64,000 nucleotides of DNA from positions 1 to 64,000 of the forward strand of contig JAODUP010000847.1 in assembly GCA_025642065.1 (NCBI GenBank). Direction: 5' to 3'. How positions within the stretch are numbered: position 1 is the first letter of the stretch; each line of letters begins with the position of its first letter. Shown in pieces: positions 32,791 to 43,373 of the stretch. A program made the translations under genes and the position numbers. Under the pieces are notes generated by a model. It saw nothing but the letters and a program-made list of their open reading frames with translations. It searched no databases and was not told the origin of the DNA. The DNA comes from Paralvinella palmiformis (lineage: Eukaryota > Annelida > Polychaeta > Terebellida > Alvinellidae).

Positions 32791-33854
32791 GGTGTAATGC
32801 CGAAATGCATCCATCATAAACATGCAGGGTTCTCCTTCCTATTGGATACCCTGCTATAAGGAAGGGAATCCATCATAAATATATATTTGGTATTATTTTG
32901 GCAGGAGAAGTTACTTAAATAATATGCCACATCTGTGTTTCAGTTAATAATCTGATATTCCTACTGCAAATTCATTCCTCGTCAATGCCATTGCGTTAAG
33001 ATTATTATTTTGTTTGGTTTTCTTGTTATTAGCGAACATCTCAATAATTGTTTCATGGCCAAATTAAACTACCGGCTACGGTGTAGGTAATAATATGTAA
33101 ATATATACTTCATGCATTCTAACATTTAGTAGCATTATTGTCCTCATTGTGCTATAGCTAGTCATTGCTGCTTACTTATCTAGCAACGATGATATTTTCT
33201 AATCAGTTACTGGAATTGTGAAAGATCTCCAATAATGTTAATTAAGGTAATATTGGCAAATTATTTTAATAATTTATTCTCACATACTGACTCACATACT
33301 TCACAGAAGTATACCAAGGCAACAGTACAATATCTATATGCTCTGATTGCCTCATTCTATCTTTGTGCTGGTTTAGTAAAATTGTTAATGTTTCTGTTTT
33401 AAGGCACCTTTTTTGTCCTCGCAGTAATTCAAATAGGTCGATCGACCTCAACAGGTAATGAGCCAAATTGAATAACAAACGCCATATAATATAGCCCTGG
33501 CCGTATCTTAGGTCAAGGTGGTCAACCGCGCTAGTAGCTAAGCCAAAGACACACCCTAGATAGGGTTAATCAACATGAGAAAGTTGTACACTATTGCCTA
33601 TGATATCGTAATATATCGTTTCCAGGCTATGTAAATTATATAAATATAACATTACCTTCCTAAGGCTGAAGTAATCAGATTCATTTCCATGTTTCGTAGT
33701 TTGATTGATGAATATTTGTCAATTAACCAAAAATATTAATATTGTATACTCCGAGCTGGTTGACTTCCTTCCCTGTCGTGTCCAAGTATCCATATACTTT
33801 TCTGGTTATATAACCTTTTTCTGTACATAAATAAGAGAACGTCACAGATAGGTA
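32791..33854. other. No recognised gene; small imperfect hairpin
   Basis: At about 32,828-32,872, GGTTCTCCTTCCTAT is followed by its imperfect inverse ATAAGGAAGGGAATCC, and the pair is bracketed by CATCCATCATAAAC and CATCATAAAT direct repeats. It could be a small fold-back element. The rest is AT-rich and unclassified. Confidence 0.5.
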
Positions 33855-33945
33855 ATCTTGTTTGATAAACTTATCTAAGTCATGTAGATAATCGTCTTAT
33901 CCTTTATATTAAGAACGTGATCATTCGCTATCATCTTTTAGGTAC
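33855..33945 (+). repeat. Duplicated block 1 (copy b)
   Basis: Partner of 1-86 in the same orientation (AAGTCATGTAGATAATCG, AAGAACGTGATCATTCG). No (TG)n or repeat A follows here, so repeat A copy 1 probably entered the other copy after duplication. Confidence 0.55.
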
Positions 33946-34007
33946 TTCTATAAATGTGTTACAATGTCCTGGTAAATTATGATATGACATGTTACACTAA
34001 ACATTGA

Positions 34008-34041
34008 TACACACACACACACACGCGCGCGCGCACATATA

Positions 34042-34073
<32 letters not shown>
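34008..34073. repeat. (CA)n(CG)n(AT)n compound microsatellite
   Basis: CA repeats, then GCGCGCGCGC, then AT. Confidence 0.97.
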
Positions 34074-34276
34074 ATGAAATATAACGAAATCGTGATTTTA
34101 TCAATCTATTGGATTAACGGATCAATACATTTTCATTTCACATTTTAAGGACTTATACAATATGGTCACGCAAATTATAATGTTGTAATATAAACCCCAA
34201 TGACCAACCACATATTAACTAATCTAGTTCAAATACCACTATCTAGCTGAATAGTGGACTATATAAATGTCACATA

Positions 34277-34291
34277 ATATTATTATTATTG

Positions 34292-34323
<32 letters not shown>
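34277..34323. repeat. (ATT)n microsatellite
   Basis: ATT triplets with a GTTTTT break. No LINE 3' UTR was recognised in front of it. Confidence 0.95.
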
Positions 34324-35124
34324 TTGAAGCTGGACAGAGATTGGAGTATCCTGAAACCAGATGCCACTTAACACAAACTGTTTGTCTCATCCAGTTATAA
34401 GAATGTAAGCAAACGTTAGTGAAGTATAGTTGTTATCCTCTTGTAACACGAGGCATATACTGAGCTGTCAGATGTATGTAAATGAACCGAAGGTTGTGTC
34501 AGTTTTTAATCATTAGTAGGTCGAGTACGGTCGCACATATATTCATGGGATGCCAACCCAGAGCATATGTGACCTGACTCGATCTGGAGACTACTACACT
34601 AAACCTTCTTCTGACTGATGTCAGAGCACGTGTGATATTTTCCTTCCTGTAGTACAATCTGACACTCGAAGAGACCATAATGGCTGCCCTCAAGAAATTC
34701 GGAATATCTCGTAGTATATATGATGCTGTGCACAGTTTCCTAATATAAATGTCGAATTTGGCGTTTCCTTAATGAGATCAGTATTGTTTTAGCATTTCCT
34801 ATTGAACTGTTCTTTGATTTTTTTAGCATAATGAGTTGTTACTTATTAAGCATTTATGAATATGTCAATACATATATAGCTAGACGTAGATAGTTTCACC
34901 AACTCATATTCCTATATATCCATATAACTGTACTAAATAATATCCGTTTTCAGGATTATATTACTCCAGTTTTCTGTCATATTAAACATTTCTAGCATTA
35001 TCTAAAATCGATGTATCGTAAGTCCTCTCGTACATTAATTTAAATCGGTCACTAACATGAAAATATGGTCTGATTTAAAAAAACTAATTCACATGAATAT
35101 GCATTTGAATCGATTTCATTCTGT

Positions 35125-35128
<4 letters not shown>
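34324..35128. other. No recognised feature
   Basis: AT-rich. A 64-codon minus-strand ORF (34,499-34,693) is not recognised. Confidence 0.55.

Positions 35129-35189
<61 letters not shown>
35129..35189. repeat. (AT)n microsatellite
   Basis: Pure AT tract. Confidence 0.98.
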
Positions 35190-35192
<3 letters not shown>

Positions 35193-35224
35193 ATATTTAT
35201 TATTTATTATATAATGTAGTTTCG

Positions 35225-35850
35225 TATTGTAAACACAGATTGTTCACCGCCGTGATTCAGAATATAATATGCACGAACTGAGATATAATTAATATGTATT
35301 GTTACATCGCCAAATGTTGTCCATATGAGCGAGATGCCGTTTTCTGTGTTTGACGATTCGGGACGGAATTCATAACTTGTTAGTTGAAAGACGATCATCC
35401 TTCAATTGGAAAAGCCGTAGCACTGAGAGTGTGTGTTTATTTATCTTTCCTTCTTTCTGCCACTCCAACATTTGAATCTGTATTCAATATTCTAATAGTA
35501 TATGTGACTAAAATACGGATGACATAAACAAACGTTTCAATACTTTATTTTAATTTCACTGTTGTCGATCATAGTTTCCCATTATCGCCCGTTGGTTGCT
35601 AAGAGCAAGTTTGTAATTAAATTTATTATTACTATAACCGCCAATTGTTCCCAGTTTATATCGTTGAGAATATAATTAAATACTGCAGTAATGAGGTATA
35701 TTATCATTGCTGTTTAATTTCTGGTTGCATGAGCAGAAGGGTAACACTTCATAATATTAACAGCACTACAGGGTAACAGAACACTAAGAGGAGCATCAAG
35801 GTTGGAGCTTCAGGTAGTTTGAGGAATGGCTAATAGACAATACGTTATCT
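35225..35850 (+). repeat. Duplicated block 2 (copy b)
   Basis: Partner of 1,250-1,850 in the same orientation. See that entry for landmarks. Confidence 0.65.
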
Positions 35851-36009
35851 TCGATTTTAAGTAAAACCGCTTTCAAGTAAAGGGTTTTACAAGGTAAGTG
35901 CATCTGATGTGCTATATAACGAAATTGCTAATTGTAGAAATGCAACAACTTATTTCAAGCTTAGGTTACGAATGAAGAAAACAAGATATTAAATATGTCA
36001 GCTGGAAAG

Positions 36010-36095
36010 CTGGATACATGCAATGCTAGCAAGTTAGTCTGCTTCTGATAGAGAATGGGGTTATTTAACCGGAATTAGGAGAACATATTGATAAC
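36010..36095 (+). repeat. Duplicated block 3 (copy b)
   Basis: Weak colinear partner of 2,140-2,245. Confidence 0.4.
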
Positions 36096-36098
36096 ATA

Positions 36099-36101
<3 letters not shown>

Positions 36102-36159
<58 letters not shown>
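36102..36159. repeat. (AT)n microsatellite
   Basis: Pure AT tract. It is followed by TGCAATATCA, which also follows the AT tract at 12,346-12,382. Confidence 0.97.
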
Positions 36160-36162
<3 letters not shown>

Positions 36163-36379
36163 ATATCAAATTAACCTAATTTCTCATTTATTCATTTCAA
36201 CATACAATACTGTTTTATATATGTCATGTTCTTAGTATCTTGGAATAAGCTTCTCATAACCTTTACGGTGCTATGAAAATGTTTCATAGTATTAGAAAGC
36301 CAGTATCATTAGTAGCATTACAATGAATACCAATAGCAGTAGATAAATAAAAAAGGTAAATTTAAATTGTTTACCAAGT

Positions 36380-36790
36380 TGCAATTCCCCGAATTCTCAT
36401 CAAGAACATTCTCCTTCCAGATGCCTGCGGTAGGAGACTGCTGGTTTACACTGGTGATCCGCTAGACAGCAGATCATACCAGAACTGTATATCATTAATA
36501 TCGTTGTAACTTACTACATACAATCATAATACGACGTCTTTCGTCAAATGCTTTAATTTTCACTCTTTCCAAAGGAGCATGAATGCAACTAGCAAATACC
36601 GACTTCCCAACACTGAAAGAATCCGTTGTTCTAAAACTTTAGCTTTCGAGACACTAATCGTGAAGGTTCATATATATCGGCTTGCACAAGCAGTCCGGAG
36701 TCCGGGTGTATGATCTTCAATTGCCAGTAATGATCTTCTTCTTCCAGATCTAGTAGCAGATATACCGAATGTTATGTCTCACGGCGATAT
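36380..36790 (-). repeat. Duplicated block 4 (copy b, inverted)
   Basis: The reverse complement matches 5,205-5,620. It sits directly downstream of blocks 1-3 here, whereas copy a lies 3 kb away and in the opposite orientation. Confidence 0.75.
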
Positions 36791-38365
36791 AAACTTGAAT
36801 CGAATAATGGGAGTCACTTGGAATTTATAATATTTTCTGGAATGTGGTTCTACCAAGAGTGAAAACGGCGCCTTATGAGACGGGTGCCTGTTAGCAAATT
36901 AGCAAAATCTTTCCCCACCCACAACTTCTACTATGCTCCCAGGTATTCGTCAATTAAATCTTAATAATTGTTATGATTATATTAATGCTAACCACGTGCT
37001 CAGGATTTAATGTTTGTGAAATAATTTGTGGACTCATCATTCACCATATATTATATGACAGAAGAACAAATATGAACTGAACACCTGTTTTACTTTGATC
37101 TTAAATACTTAGCACATCGTTTGTCTTCATCACTTAGCATCCTTCTCGTGTGGAATAGTAAATACCAATTATTGTCTGTTATCCCGAACGTCATCAATCT
37201 GTGTGTATATGGATCATCTGCTGCTAAATCGCCAATATATCAAACTGGTGCTGCGGAGAAGCAGACAGGAAATGCCAAGTATAGAATGATGTATAGTTAC
37301 ATACTGCAAACCCAGAACCGTTTCCTTCCTTTAATATGTGCCTTGTACAGACTATTTGGATAATTAAATTATACGTTTACAATCCTATGACTAATATTTT
37401 TAAATATGTGTAATGTATTTGAAAGGTTTTAGCTTTAAAATAGTGAAAGGACTTATATAAAAAAGGTGTATTAAAAACAAACACACATACACACACAAAC
37501 AATAATAAAAAAATAATAATAAGCGTAGTTACAGCTGGTGACAAATACCTCTGTGAGCAGTCACTTGTCCCCACACCCATATTCATCTTTCTGTGCTATC
37601 AAAATAGAGCACACATATTGTATATCAGTAACACTTCTTCTCTAGATCAACTGCATCTCTTAGACTATGTTAATCATCCCGTTTCCTTGTTACAGTTACT
37701 ATAATAGAACACGTGGGATGTTCAAAAGGATCTCTGTTAGAAAGGTTCAAAGATGCACGATCATTCAAGAGATACCGCCTACTTTAATTTGATGATAGAT
37801 CACGGTAGATGCGTGGGCGATAATATAATGAGAAAGTTATTAGGGTTTGACATTTAGTAGAAGAGGCGATTAATTTATTGATTTGTATTAAATTAATTAT
37901 TTGTATTAAATAGTTCAGGCAATTACGTTTTTAAAAATTGAGCTTCTGGTAAGAAGTTTCATTTTAATATTCTCCATACACCAATTTTTAGAAGAAAACT
38001 GAAATATATAAAAGAACGAAAAGACTTTATTAATCATTTAATAATGCAGCAACATTACTTTACATCATAACTGGGTTGAGATGAAATGAGAATCAACTTC
38101 ATTATTACAATACTAAATAATAATCTCCTAAACTTATAATGTTTTATAGCGACATTTTTGCACGAACGTATTTTATCACGTTATGATAAAAGGATATTGA
38201 TCTAAACGAGTTAAATAAAAATTGATTGTATCGATTTTTCGTTTTGTGAGTGAAATAATAGGTAACTTATGTTTCTATCTGGAAGCATCAGTGTCGACGT
38301 AAATATATTGAACACTGGTGGATAACTTGAATTATGAAACTATGTGATGTACCATTTAAATATTT

Positions 38366-38367
<2 letters not shown>
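36791..38367. other. No recognised feature
   Basis: AT-rich. ORFs at 37,121-37,363 (plus, 80 codons) and 37,377-37,586 (minus) have no recognisable similarity. Confidence 0.55.

Positions 38368-38419
<52 letters not shown>
38368..38419. repeat. (AT)n microsatellite
   Basis: Pure AT tract. Confidence 0.98.
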
Positions 38420-38423
<4 letters not shown>

Positions 38424-38619
38424 TATATATTAGTATTAGTTATATGGTATTAACCATGATAATGTAATATAAATGGTTGGGGCACATTTCAGGTAGTCCG
38501 TCATCGACATCTGAAACAGATATCAGAAATTTCAATCAAAATTTGTATATAAAGGTTCAACAGGTCAGACTTAACTATATGTCTAAATGCCGACTTATTT
38601 GTTGTGAACACTCTACTGC

Positions 38620-38740
38620 TTTGATTTAGGTTAGATTATGATTAAGATTAGGGTTTTAGAATTAGGTTTAGCGTTAAGTTTATGGTTACAAGTATAGTTA
38701 TCATTCGGTCATAGTTAGGTTTACGGTTATACGTGTAGAA
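38620..38740 (+). repeat. Degenerate GTTAGG-like repeat
   Basis: About 120 bp of six-base-like units: TTTAGGTTAGATTATGATTA, AGATTAGGGTTTTAG, AATTAGGTTTAGCGTTAAG and AGTTAGGTTTACGGTTA. These resemble decayed TTAGGG/GTTAGG arrays. No intact run of the telomeric hexamer is present. Confidence 0.5.
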
Positions 38741-39330
38741 AGGAAACCTTCGGTTGACTTTCATCAGAGCAAATCTAATGCAAGGTTACATCTTTTTAAA
38801 TCTATTAACTTTTCATCTAGCTTTTCATTTCCGATCGATATAATAAAATGTAAAACTTTTGTTACCTTTTGAGAAAATGCTGCTTTTCTAACATTTAAAT
38901 GGATAGTACCCCCTCCAGAAAAATTTTGAGGACTAATACAGCTATACTCACAAATATCATAAATTATGTCAAAATGTGTAAACGATCATCCGCATATTAA
39001 ATTATCCAGTTCAAAGTGCTGAATAATCGACTTACTTTTAATGGCCTGTGTGCGCCGCCATTTTCAAGTTAGAAGCTCCTGAATGTTGACGTCGCTTCAA
39101 CGCATCCGGTTGACCTAAAGTCTGTAGAGCCCGTACAAAAGCATGTAAACAAGTGTGAGCAAAGAATTATTCCAGAACAAACCGCAACTGCATTGTTAAA
39201 ATTACGTCATTAATGAAATGCAACCATATCAGTTTGAGCCAGAAGGAACCTGACAAGTCGAAGATGATTCAAAATGGCTCAGAAAATTAACGCTGAAAAG
39301 AAACTATATTCCGCGTCAGCATATAGATCG
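38741..39330. other. No recognised feature
   Basis: Mixed-composition sequence left of LINE A. The candidate target-site duplication ATAGATCG is at 39,323-39,330. Confidence 0.5.
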
Positions 39331-39374
39331 CCGATGTGACTTGTAACTTGTTGAAGTTTGGGGTAGAGACCCCT

Positions 39375-39398
39375 GGCTGTCACCTATTGGGCACAGCC
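39375..39398 (-). other. LINE A 3' UTR hairpin
   Basis: A six-base stem (GGCTGT with ACAGCC) around a 12-base loop, followed on the sense strand by AGGGG, seven bases and CCCC, a second short stem. The same arrangement occurs in LINE B (56,923-56,946), LINE C (47,364-47,383) and SINE S3 (48,264-48,287). By analogy with other LINEs, it may be the reverse transcriptase recognition structure. Confidence 0.7.
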
Positions 39399-39477
39399 AC
39401 CTGGTGTTGAATTCTGTTATTATGACGATGGGCAAACTGGGAGTTGTTTAAAATGGTGGCACGTCAGTTTACTATAA

Positions 39478-39634
39478 AAGTCATGTTCGTGGGAGAAAAA
39501 ACCTTACCAGTTGCCTGGTTGGACTAAAATCTCCTACTATAATGTCACGGCCGGGATCCGAACCTCCAGCCTCCCGAACAGCATGGACTATGGGTACGGA
39601 AGTCCCACGCTCTTATCCACTAGTCCACAGGGGC
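39478..39634 (-). mobile_element. SINE S2 copy nested in LINE A
   Basis: Minus-strand A box TGGACTAGTGG (39,617-39,627) and B box GGTTCGGATCC (39,554-39,564), followed by CATTATAGTAGG, GTCCAACCAGGCAACTGG and TAAGGTTTTTTCTCCC. These match SINE S2 at 11,412-11,700. LINE B is uninterrupted at the equivalent place (GTCAGTTTA directly followed by TGTAGGGG), which shows the SINE is a later insertion. Confidence 0.85.
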
Positions 39635-39639
39635 GGTCT

Positions 39640-40143
39640 GATCTGTCCTTGGTATGTGTAGGGATCTTTCTGGAGAAGTGGAGTTATGATGTCTGGTAGG
39701 AATGTTGATTTCCTTATGATCAATGCTGCTAGGTGGCGGTCTGGAAGTTTGTAGTCTTCCGGGCGGAGATGACCTTTAAGTATTCTTCGGTGCTTCGGGT
39801 AGGCTGGGCAGTTGAGCAGATAATGTACCGGGTCATATACTTGTTGACAGTGCCGGCATAGTGTTAGGGGTGACAGGCCGGTGGAGTTTCTTGTGTAAGT
39901 CCAGAAATGTAGTCTTCTGAGTTGGGTGTCGGGCAATTTGTTGTTGAAGATATTATGTCCAACTACAGTGGTCTTCTGGTACCAATCCTTTGATGCTGAT
40001 GTGTAGTCTGTGTAGATCGATTCCAGTCGATTAAAGATGAATCTGTCAACAAGATAGTTGAATGTGCCTGGTGTATGTTTCCAATCGATTAAAGATGAAT
40101 CTGTCAACAAGATAGTTGAATGTGCCTGGTGTATGTTCGGCAT
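39640..40143 (-). pseudogene. LINE A C-terminal region with CCHC zinc motif
   Basis: The minus-strand translation contains YTDYTSASKDWYQKTTVVG, PDTQLRRLHFWTYTRNSTG, then CRHCQQVYDPVHYLLNC, a C-x2-C-x7-H-x4-C motif, and HLAALIIRKSTFLPDIITPL near the end. This cysteine/histidine motif after RNase H is a known feature of I-like and related LINEs. The open reading frame runs past the element's own stop into SINE and flanking sequence, so the last residues are not native. The N-terminal part is out of frame because of a 58-bp tandem duplication (40,022-40,137). Confidence 0.8.
40022..40137 (-). repeat. 58-bp tandem duplication inside LINE A
   Basis: Two nearly identical 58-bp units (CCAGTCGATTAAAGATGAAT versus CCAATCGATTAAAGATGAAT at their starts). 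They duplicate the segment coding for TFNYLVDRFIFNRLE. Because 58 is not a multiple of three, the duplication shifts the frame. LINE B has only one copy. Confidence 0.95.
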
Positions 40144-40555
40144 ATTCGATGACGTCTAGGTTTGTGGCTTCGTTTGCTAGTTTATCGGCTCGGTCATTGC
40201 CCTCAAGATAAATGTGGCTTGGTATTACTTGGATTCCATGCTGCTTGAGGGCTGATGCCGTGGTGTATATTTCTGTGATGATTTCGGGATAGGTGTGGAA
40301 ATTGGCTGTGGTGATGATGGTTAGTGCTCCCATAGAGTGCGAGTGGATGATGACTCTTTCATCGATAGTCTGTCTCGATATCAGTGGTGCTTTGACTGTG
40401 TGCAGCTCAGCTAATGTGATCGGGGTGTGGTTTGGGATTCTGCCTCTTATTTCTTCGTCTTTTTCTTTGATGAAGCAGGCCCAGGCTGTAGTTCCGTTAT
40501 TTTGGGAACTGGCGTCGGTGTAGATGTTGATGGTTGGTGTTCGGCTTTCATTCAA
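40140..40555 (-). pseudogene. LINE A RNase H domain (catalytic Asp replaced)
   Basis: RNase H fold motifs in order: INIYTDASSQNNGTTAW with the first catalytic Asp (40,505-40,522), ITLAELHTVKAPL with the catalytic Glu (about 40,394-40,408), VIIHSHSMGAL, and YLEGNDRADKLANEAT with the last Asp. In functional enzymes the third motif reads S-D-S; LINE C still has SDSTAAL there. In LINE A it is S-H-S, which removes a metal-binding residue. The enzyme would cut RNA in RNA/DNA hybrids during target-primed reverse transcription; this copy should be inactive. Confidence 0.85.
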
Positions 40556-40598
40556 GTAGGCAATTATATTTGTTGCTTCTATTGTTGCGCCTTCTGGA

Positions 40599-40988
40599 TC
40601 AACTTTCTTCTGGATGGGATTCTGTATGATTACTTGTATGGGTGGTTCTAACCATGATCACGTTTGTTGAACATTGGGGGATGATTGGAGGTATCCCGAT
40701 TTCTTTCTGAAGCCAGGCAGCCTTGATTGACCATGATGCGTCGTTGAATACTCTGGGATCTTTTTGTGTTTCTTCTTGGACACGCTGTATAATGTCGGTC
40801 TGAATGGGTTTGGCAGCTCTCAGGAGATATGTGGCCGTTTCCTTCTTTATTAAGAGTCGGAGGGGCAGGATTCCTGATTCTCTGTATATCATGGTGGAGT
40901 TGGTTTCGTTGGGTAGCCCCAATATGTAGCGAAGTGGTACTCTTTGTGTTCTTTCTAAGTTATGTAGGGCCTTGATGGCCTTGATCAT
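40599..40988 (-). pseudogene. LINE A reverse transcriptase thumb/connector
   Basis: The 129-codon minus-strand ORF contains ALHNLERTQRVPLRYILGLP, ESGILPLRLLIKKETATYLL and SWSIKAAWLQKEIGIPPI. The equivalent part of LINE C reads NLEQAQRTCLRHVLGLLPG and WSMKAAWLQKEIGIPQI. This connector lies between the polymerase palm and RNase H. Confidence 0.8.
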
Positions 40989-41119
40989 GTTGAATCTGGA
41001 ATTTACTTTACTTTTTTTTGTCTGCTACGTGTTGAATGAAGCTGAGTCTTCTGTCTATGGTTATCCCGAGATATCTATAGTCGTTGACCATTTCTATGTG
41101 TTATAGGCCGAGTTTAAAT

Positions 41120-41640
41120 TCAGTTTTGTTGAAAGCCATGATCTTGATCAGAAGATGGTCGTCGGCATAAGCAAGGATGTCTACAGATATTGGTAGAGTG
41201 ACAGTCAGGAGTTAGGCGACGAGACCGTTGAAGATGGTGGGAGATATTGTTGACCCCTGAGGACAGCCAGTAGTGAGCTCTTGATGGTCGGAGATGGTTC
41301 CTTGAATCTTTACTTTTAACTTTCTGTTTTTTAGAAAGATCTCTATCCATGCGATGATCCTCCCAAATATGCCCAAGGAGATAAGGGAGTCCATCATGGA
41401 AAGATGATCAACGCGCTCGAATGTCTTGTCCATGTCCATGAAAGCGACAAACATTGCTTTGCTTCTTTTGTGGCATTTTCTGGCTGTAATCTTGGTTGCT
41501 AAATGAATGATGGCATCTATAGTTGATCTGTCTTTAGCGAAATCGAAGATATTGTTCGTCTTGGGGGTTTTCCACTGGAGCCTTGCTATGATATTTCTCT
41601 CCATGATCTTTGAGAGGGTGGACAATAGGGAGATCCTGGT
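41120..41640 (-). pseudogene. LINE A reverse transcriptase fingers and palm
   Basis: The minus-strand translation includes STLSKIMERNIIARLQW, FDFAKDRSTIDAIIHLATKI, AFMDMDKTFERVDHL (motif A; the second Asp of the usual F-D-x-V is changed to Glu), IQGTISDHQELTTGCPQGST with ISPTIFN (motif B), then a frameshift, and ILAYADDHLLIK (motif C; YADD at 41,158-41,169). The two catalytic aspartates of motif C are intact. A short piece after YADD contains YRYLGITIDRRLSFIQHV, the expected K-Y-L-G-x-x-x-D segment. Confidence 0.9.
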
Positions 41641-41699
41641 TCAGCGATCGGGATGACTATTGCCGTCTTCCATTGTTGTGGTAGTTTCCCTTCGATCCA

Positions 41700-42260
41700 G
41701 GATTGGTTGAATAAGTTGAGGATTCGATTATTGAAGGAATGTGGGGCTTTGGCGAAAAAGGTTTAGGTAAAGCCATCCTCTCCAGGGGCTGTCTTTCTGT
41801 GTCTTCTCAGTACATTCTCGAGTTCGTGGAAGATAAACAGCCTGTTTGTGTCTGGGTTTTTCTGTTTTGCTGCTGCTAACTTCGATTATCTTAGCGGTAA
41901 TTGTTCTTTGAAAGCCGTGATGATGTTCTTGGGTAGAGTGGTCTGGTCTGCTCTAGTTGTGAAATGATCAGCGAGTCTGATGGCTTCAACCTTTGGGTTT
42001 ACAGCTTTGGCATGCCCTTTTAATTTTTTGATTGGTCCCCAGATTTGTGTTGTGTTCATTTCAGCAAGTTCGTTGCAGCAAGTTCTTAATTTCTTCGCAA
42101 AGAGATCCCAACCTGATTTATCTGTGATCCATCTGGGTGGTATATGGATCCCTGGAGCCTTGTGGAATATACTGGTAATATCGATGATGTTAACTATGTG
42201 GTCTGAGCAGAGTCTTTCATTTTGGTGCCAGTATGTAGCGGTGAATAGCTGTGGGTACAC
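41700..42260 (-). pseudogene. LINE A endonuclease end and EN-RT linker
   Basis: Minus-strand translation with TATYWHQNERLCSDHIVNII, which includes the SDH motif that closes AP-type endonucleases (about 42,198-42,206). It is followed by IHIPPRWITDKSGWDLFAKK and a long linker with WGPIKKLKGHAKAVNPKV. Stops separate it from the polymerase. Confidence 0.75.
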
Positions 42261-42800
42261 GATGACCAGATCCAGTGTAGAGCCGTAAACCGTGGTTGGA
42301 ACTTTTGGATCATTTATTAAGATGCTCCCAGATATATTTAATTGGTGTAGTAGATGTTGGCCTGGTATGGTGTTGGACGATCCCCAGACGTCAGAATTTG
42401 CATTAAGGTCTCCTGCAAAAGAATGTTCTCGGAACCTGCTGTTGCTTGGTCTAAGTCAAACATGTGGCGTGGAGAGACATATGTGTTGATCAAATCAAGT
42501 GTTGTATTCTTGAACCCTTGTACTGTAATGGTCAGTGATTCCCAGTCTTTATTCGCCGTGTATTTGGAGATGGGGACACGTGGCACGTCAGCTCTGACTG
42601 CTTAGATGAGTCATCTGTTAACTGTGGGAGAGTTGGTTAATCTAGCCTTGTGGTACACAATGTATCCAGGGAGTTTTGGTGGGGGAGCATTCTTGGTGAG
42701 TGTCTCCTGGAGTATGGTGATTTCTGGGCGACTGTCCTGAATGGTGGTTAACATAAGATTTTTGTATCCAGGAGATGATTGTGATGTTTCCTGGGCTGAT
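42261..42800 (-). pseudogene. LINE A AP-type endonuclease domain
   Basis: Recognisable blocks on the minus strand: QDSRPEITILQETLTKNAPP (the catalytic Glu motif L-Q-E-T), PKLPGYIVYHK, ADVPRVPISKYTANKDWESL, LINTYVSPRHMF, AGDLNANSDVWGS (catalytic G-D-L-N-A motif at about 42,393-42,413) and TVYGSTLDLVIV. The blocks fall in different frames, so several indels have occurred. The endonuclease nicks target DNA to prime reverse transcription. Confidence 0.85.
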
Positions 42801-43365
42801 GGCTGAGTTGGGGGTTTCGACGGGATCTGGGTTGGATTCTTGGTTGCAACTTCCTTGGGTTGTCGGGGGCGGGGGGTTCTCTACCTTCTGTTGTTTTGGT
42901 TGACCTTTAGAAGTCACTCCGAAGGAGGTTATGGCACTGTCCAGGACCGACAGGAGCATCTGATCTTGGGGTATATATTTTTCTGCGGCTACTAGGTCCT
43001 CCTGTGCCTTGTTGTATAATTCCTTGGGAAGTGTTTTGATCAGTTCCTTGATTGTGTCTACTGCCTTCATCGGGTGATTCATATGGGCCAGGATTGCAGT
43101 GACCGTTGTGGTGACAGATTTCTCTGTGGTTACCGTTTGAACTTTTTTTGCTTACCGGATTACGATCCTTTTGTCTGGTTGGGGAAGTGATGGGAAGGGT
43201 GGATTGTTCGAGGCATACTGGTTTCTGTACCTGTTGTGCCACCTTCCATGCTGGCTGTGGTTGCTGTGGAAACTCAAGCGTCTCGGTTGAAAAGATCGGG
43301 CAGTGCTAGGCTAGGCTAGGCAGCGGAGTCAATCCAACAAAGAACATGAGCAAGTACAGCGAAGA
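42801..43365 (-). pseudogene. LINE A N-terminal/ORF1-like region
   Basis: Overlapping minus-strand frames encode hydrophilic, low-complexity protein (for example MKAVDTIKELIKTLPKELYN followed by DLVAAEKYIPQDQMLLSVLD and a Pro/Gln-rich tract) just before the endonuclease. No zinc knuckle or RRM is visible. It could be the C-terminal part of ORF1 or an N-terminal extension of ORF2. The presumed 5' end near 43,365 lies next to a candidate target-site duplication. Confidence 0.5.
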
Positions 43366-43373
43366 ATAGATCG

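Larger units (their letters stand above)
39331..43365 (-). mobile_element. LINE A: near-full-length EN-RT-RNaseH non-LTR retrotransposon (dead)
   Basis: About 4.0 kb on the minus strand, in the order N-terminal/ORF1-like region, AP-type endonuclease, reverse transcriptase, RNase H, C-terminal CCHC zinc motif and structured 3' UTR. That architecture is typical of the I/Jockey-type group whose members carry RNase H. Exact ATAGATCG octamers at 39,323-39,330 and 43,366-43,373 are a candidate target-site duplication that would define both ends. The 3' UTR contains the GGCTGT/ACAGCC hairpin (39,375-39,398) followed by GGG-N-CCC. A SINE S2 copy is inserted in the 3' region. Every domain is broken by stops or frameshifts. 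LINE B (56,889-57,740) is a close relative and LINE C (45,757-47,416) a more distant one. Confidence 0.85.

Noticed and set aside
34600..34720. Similarity between CCATAATGGCTGCCCTCAAG here and CCATAATGGGTGCCCTCCAG at 43,485-43,505
   Set aside because: The match is short and fades on both sides, so I could not support a shared repeat.
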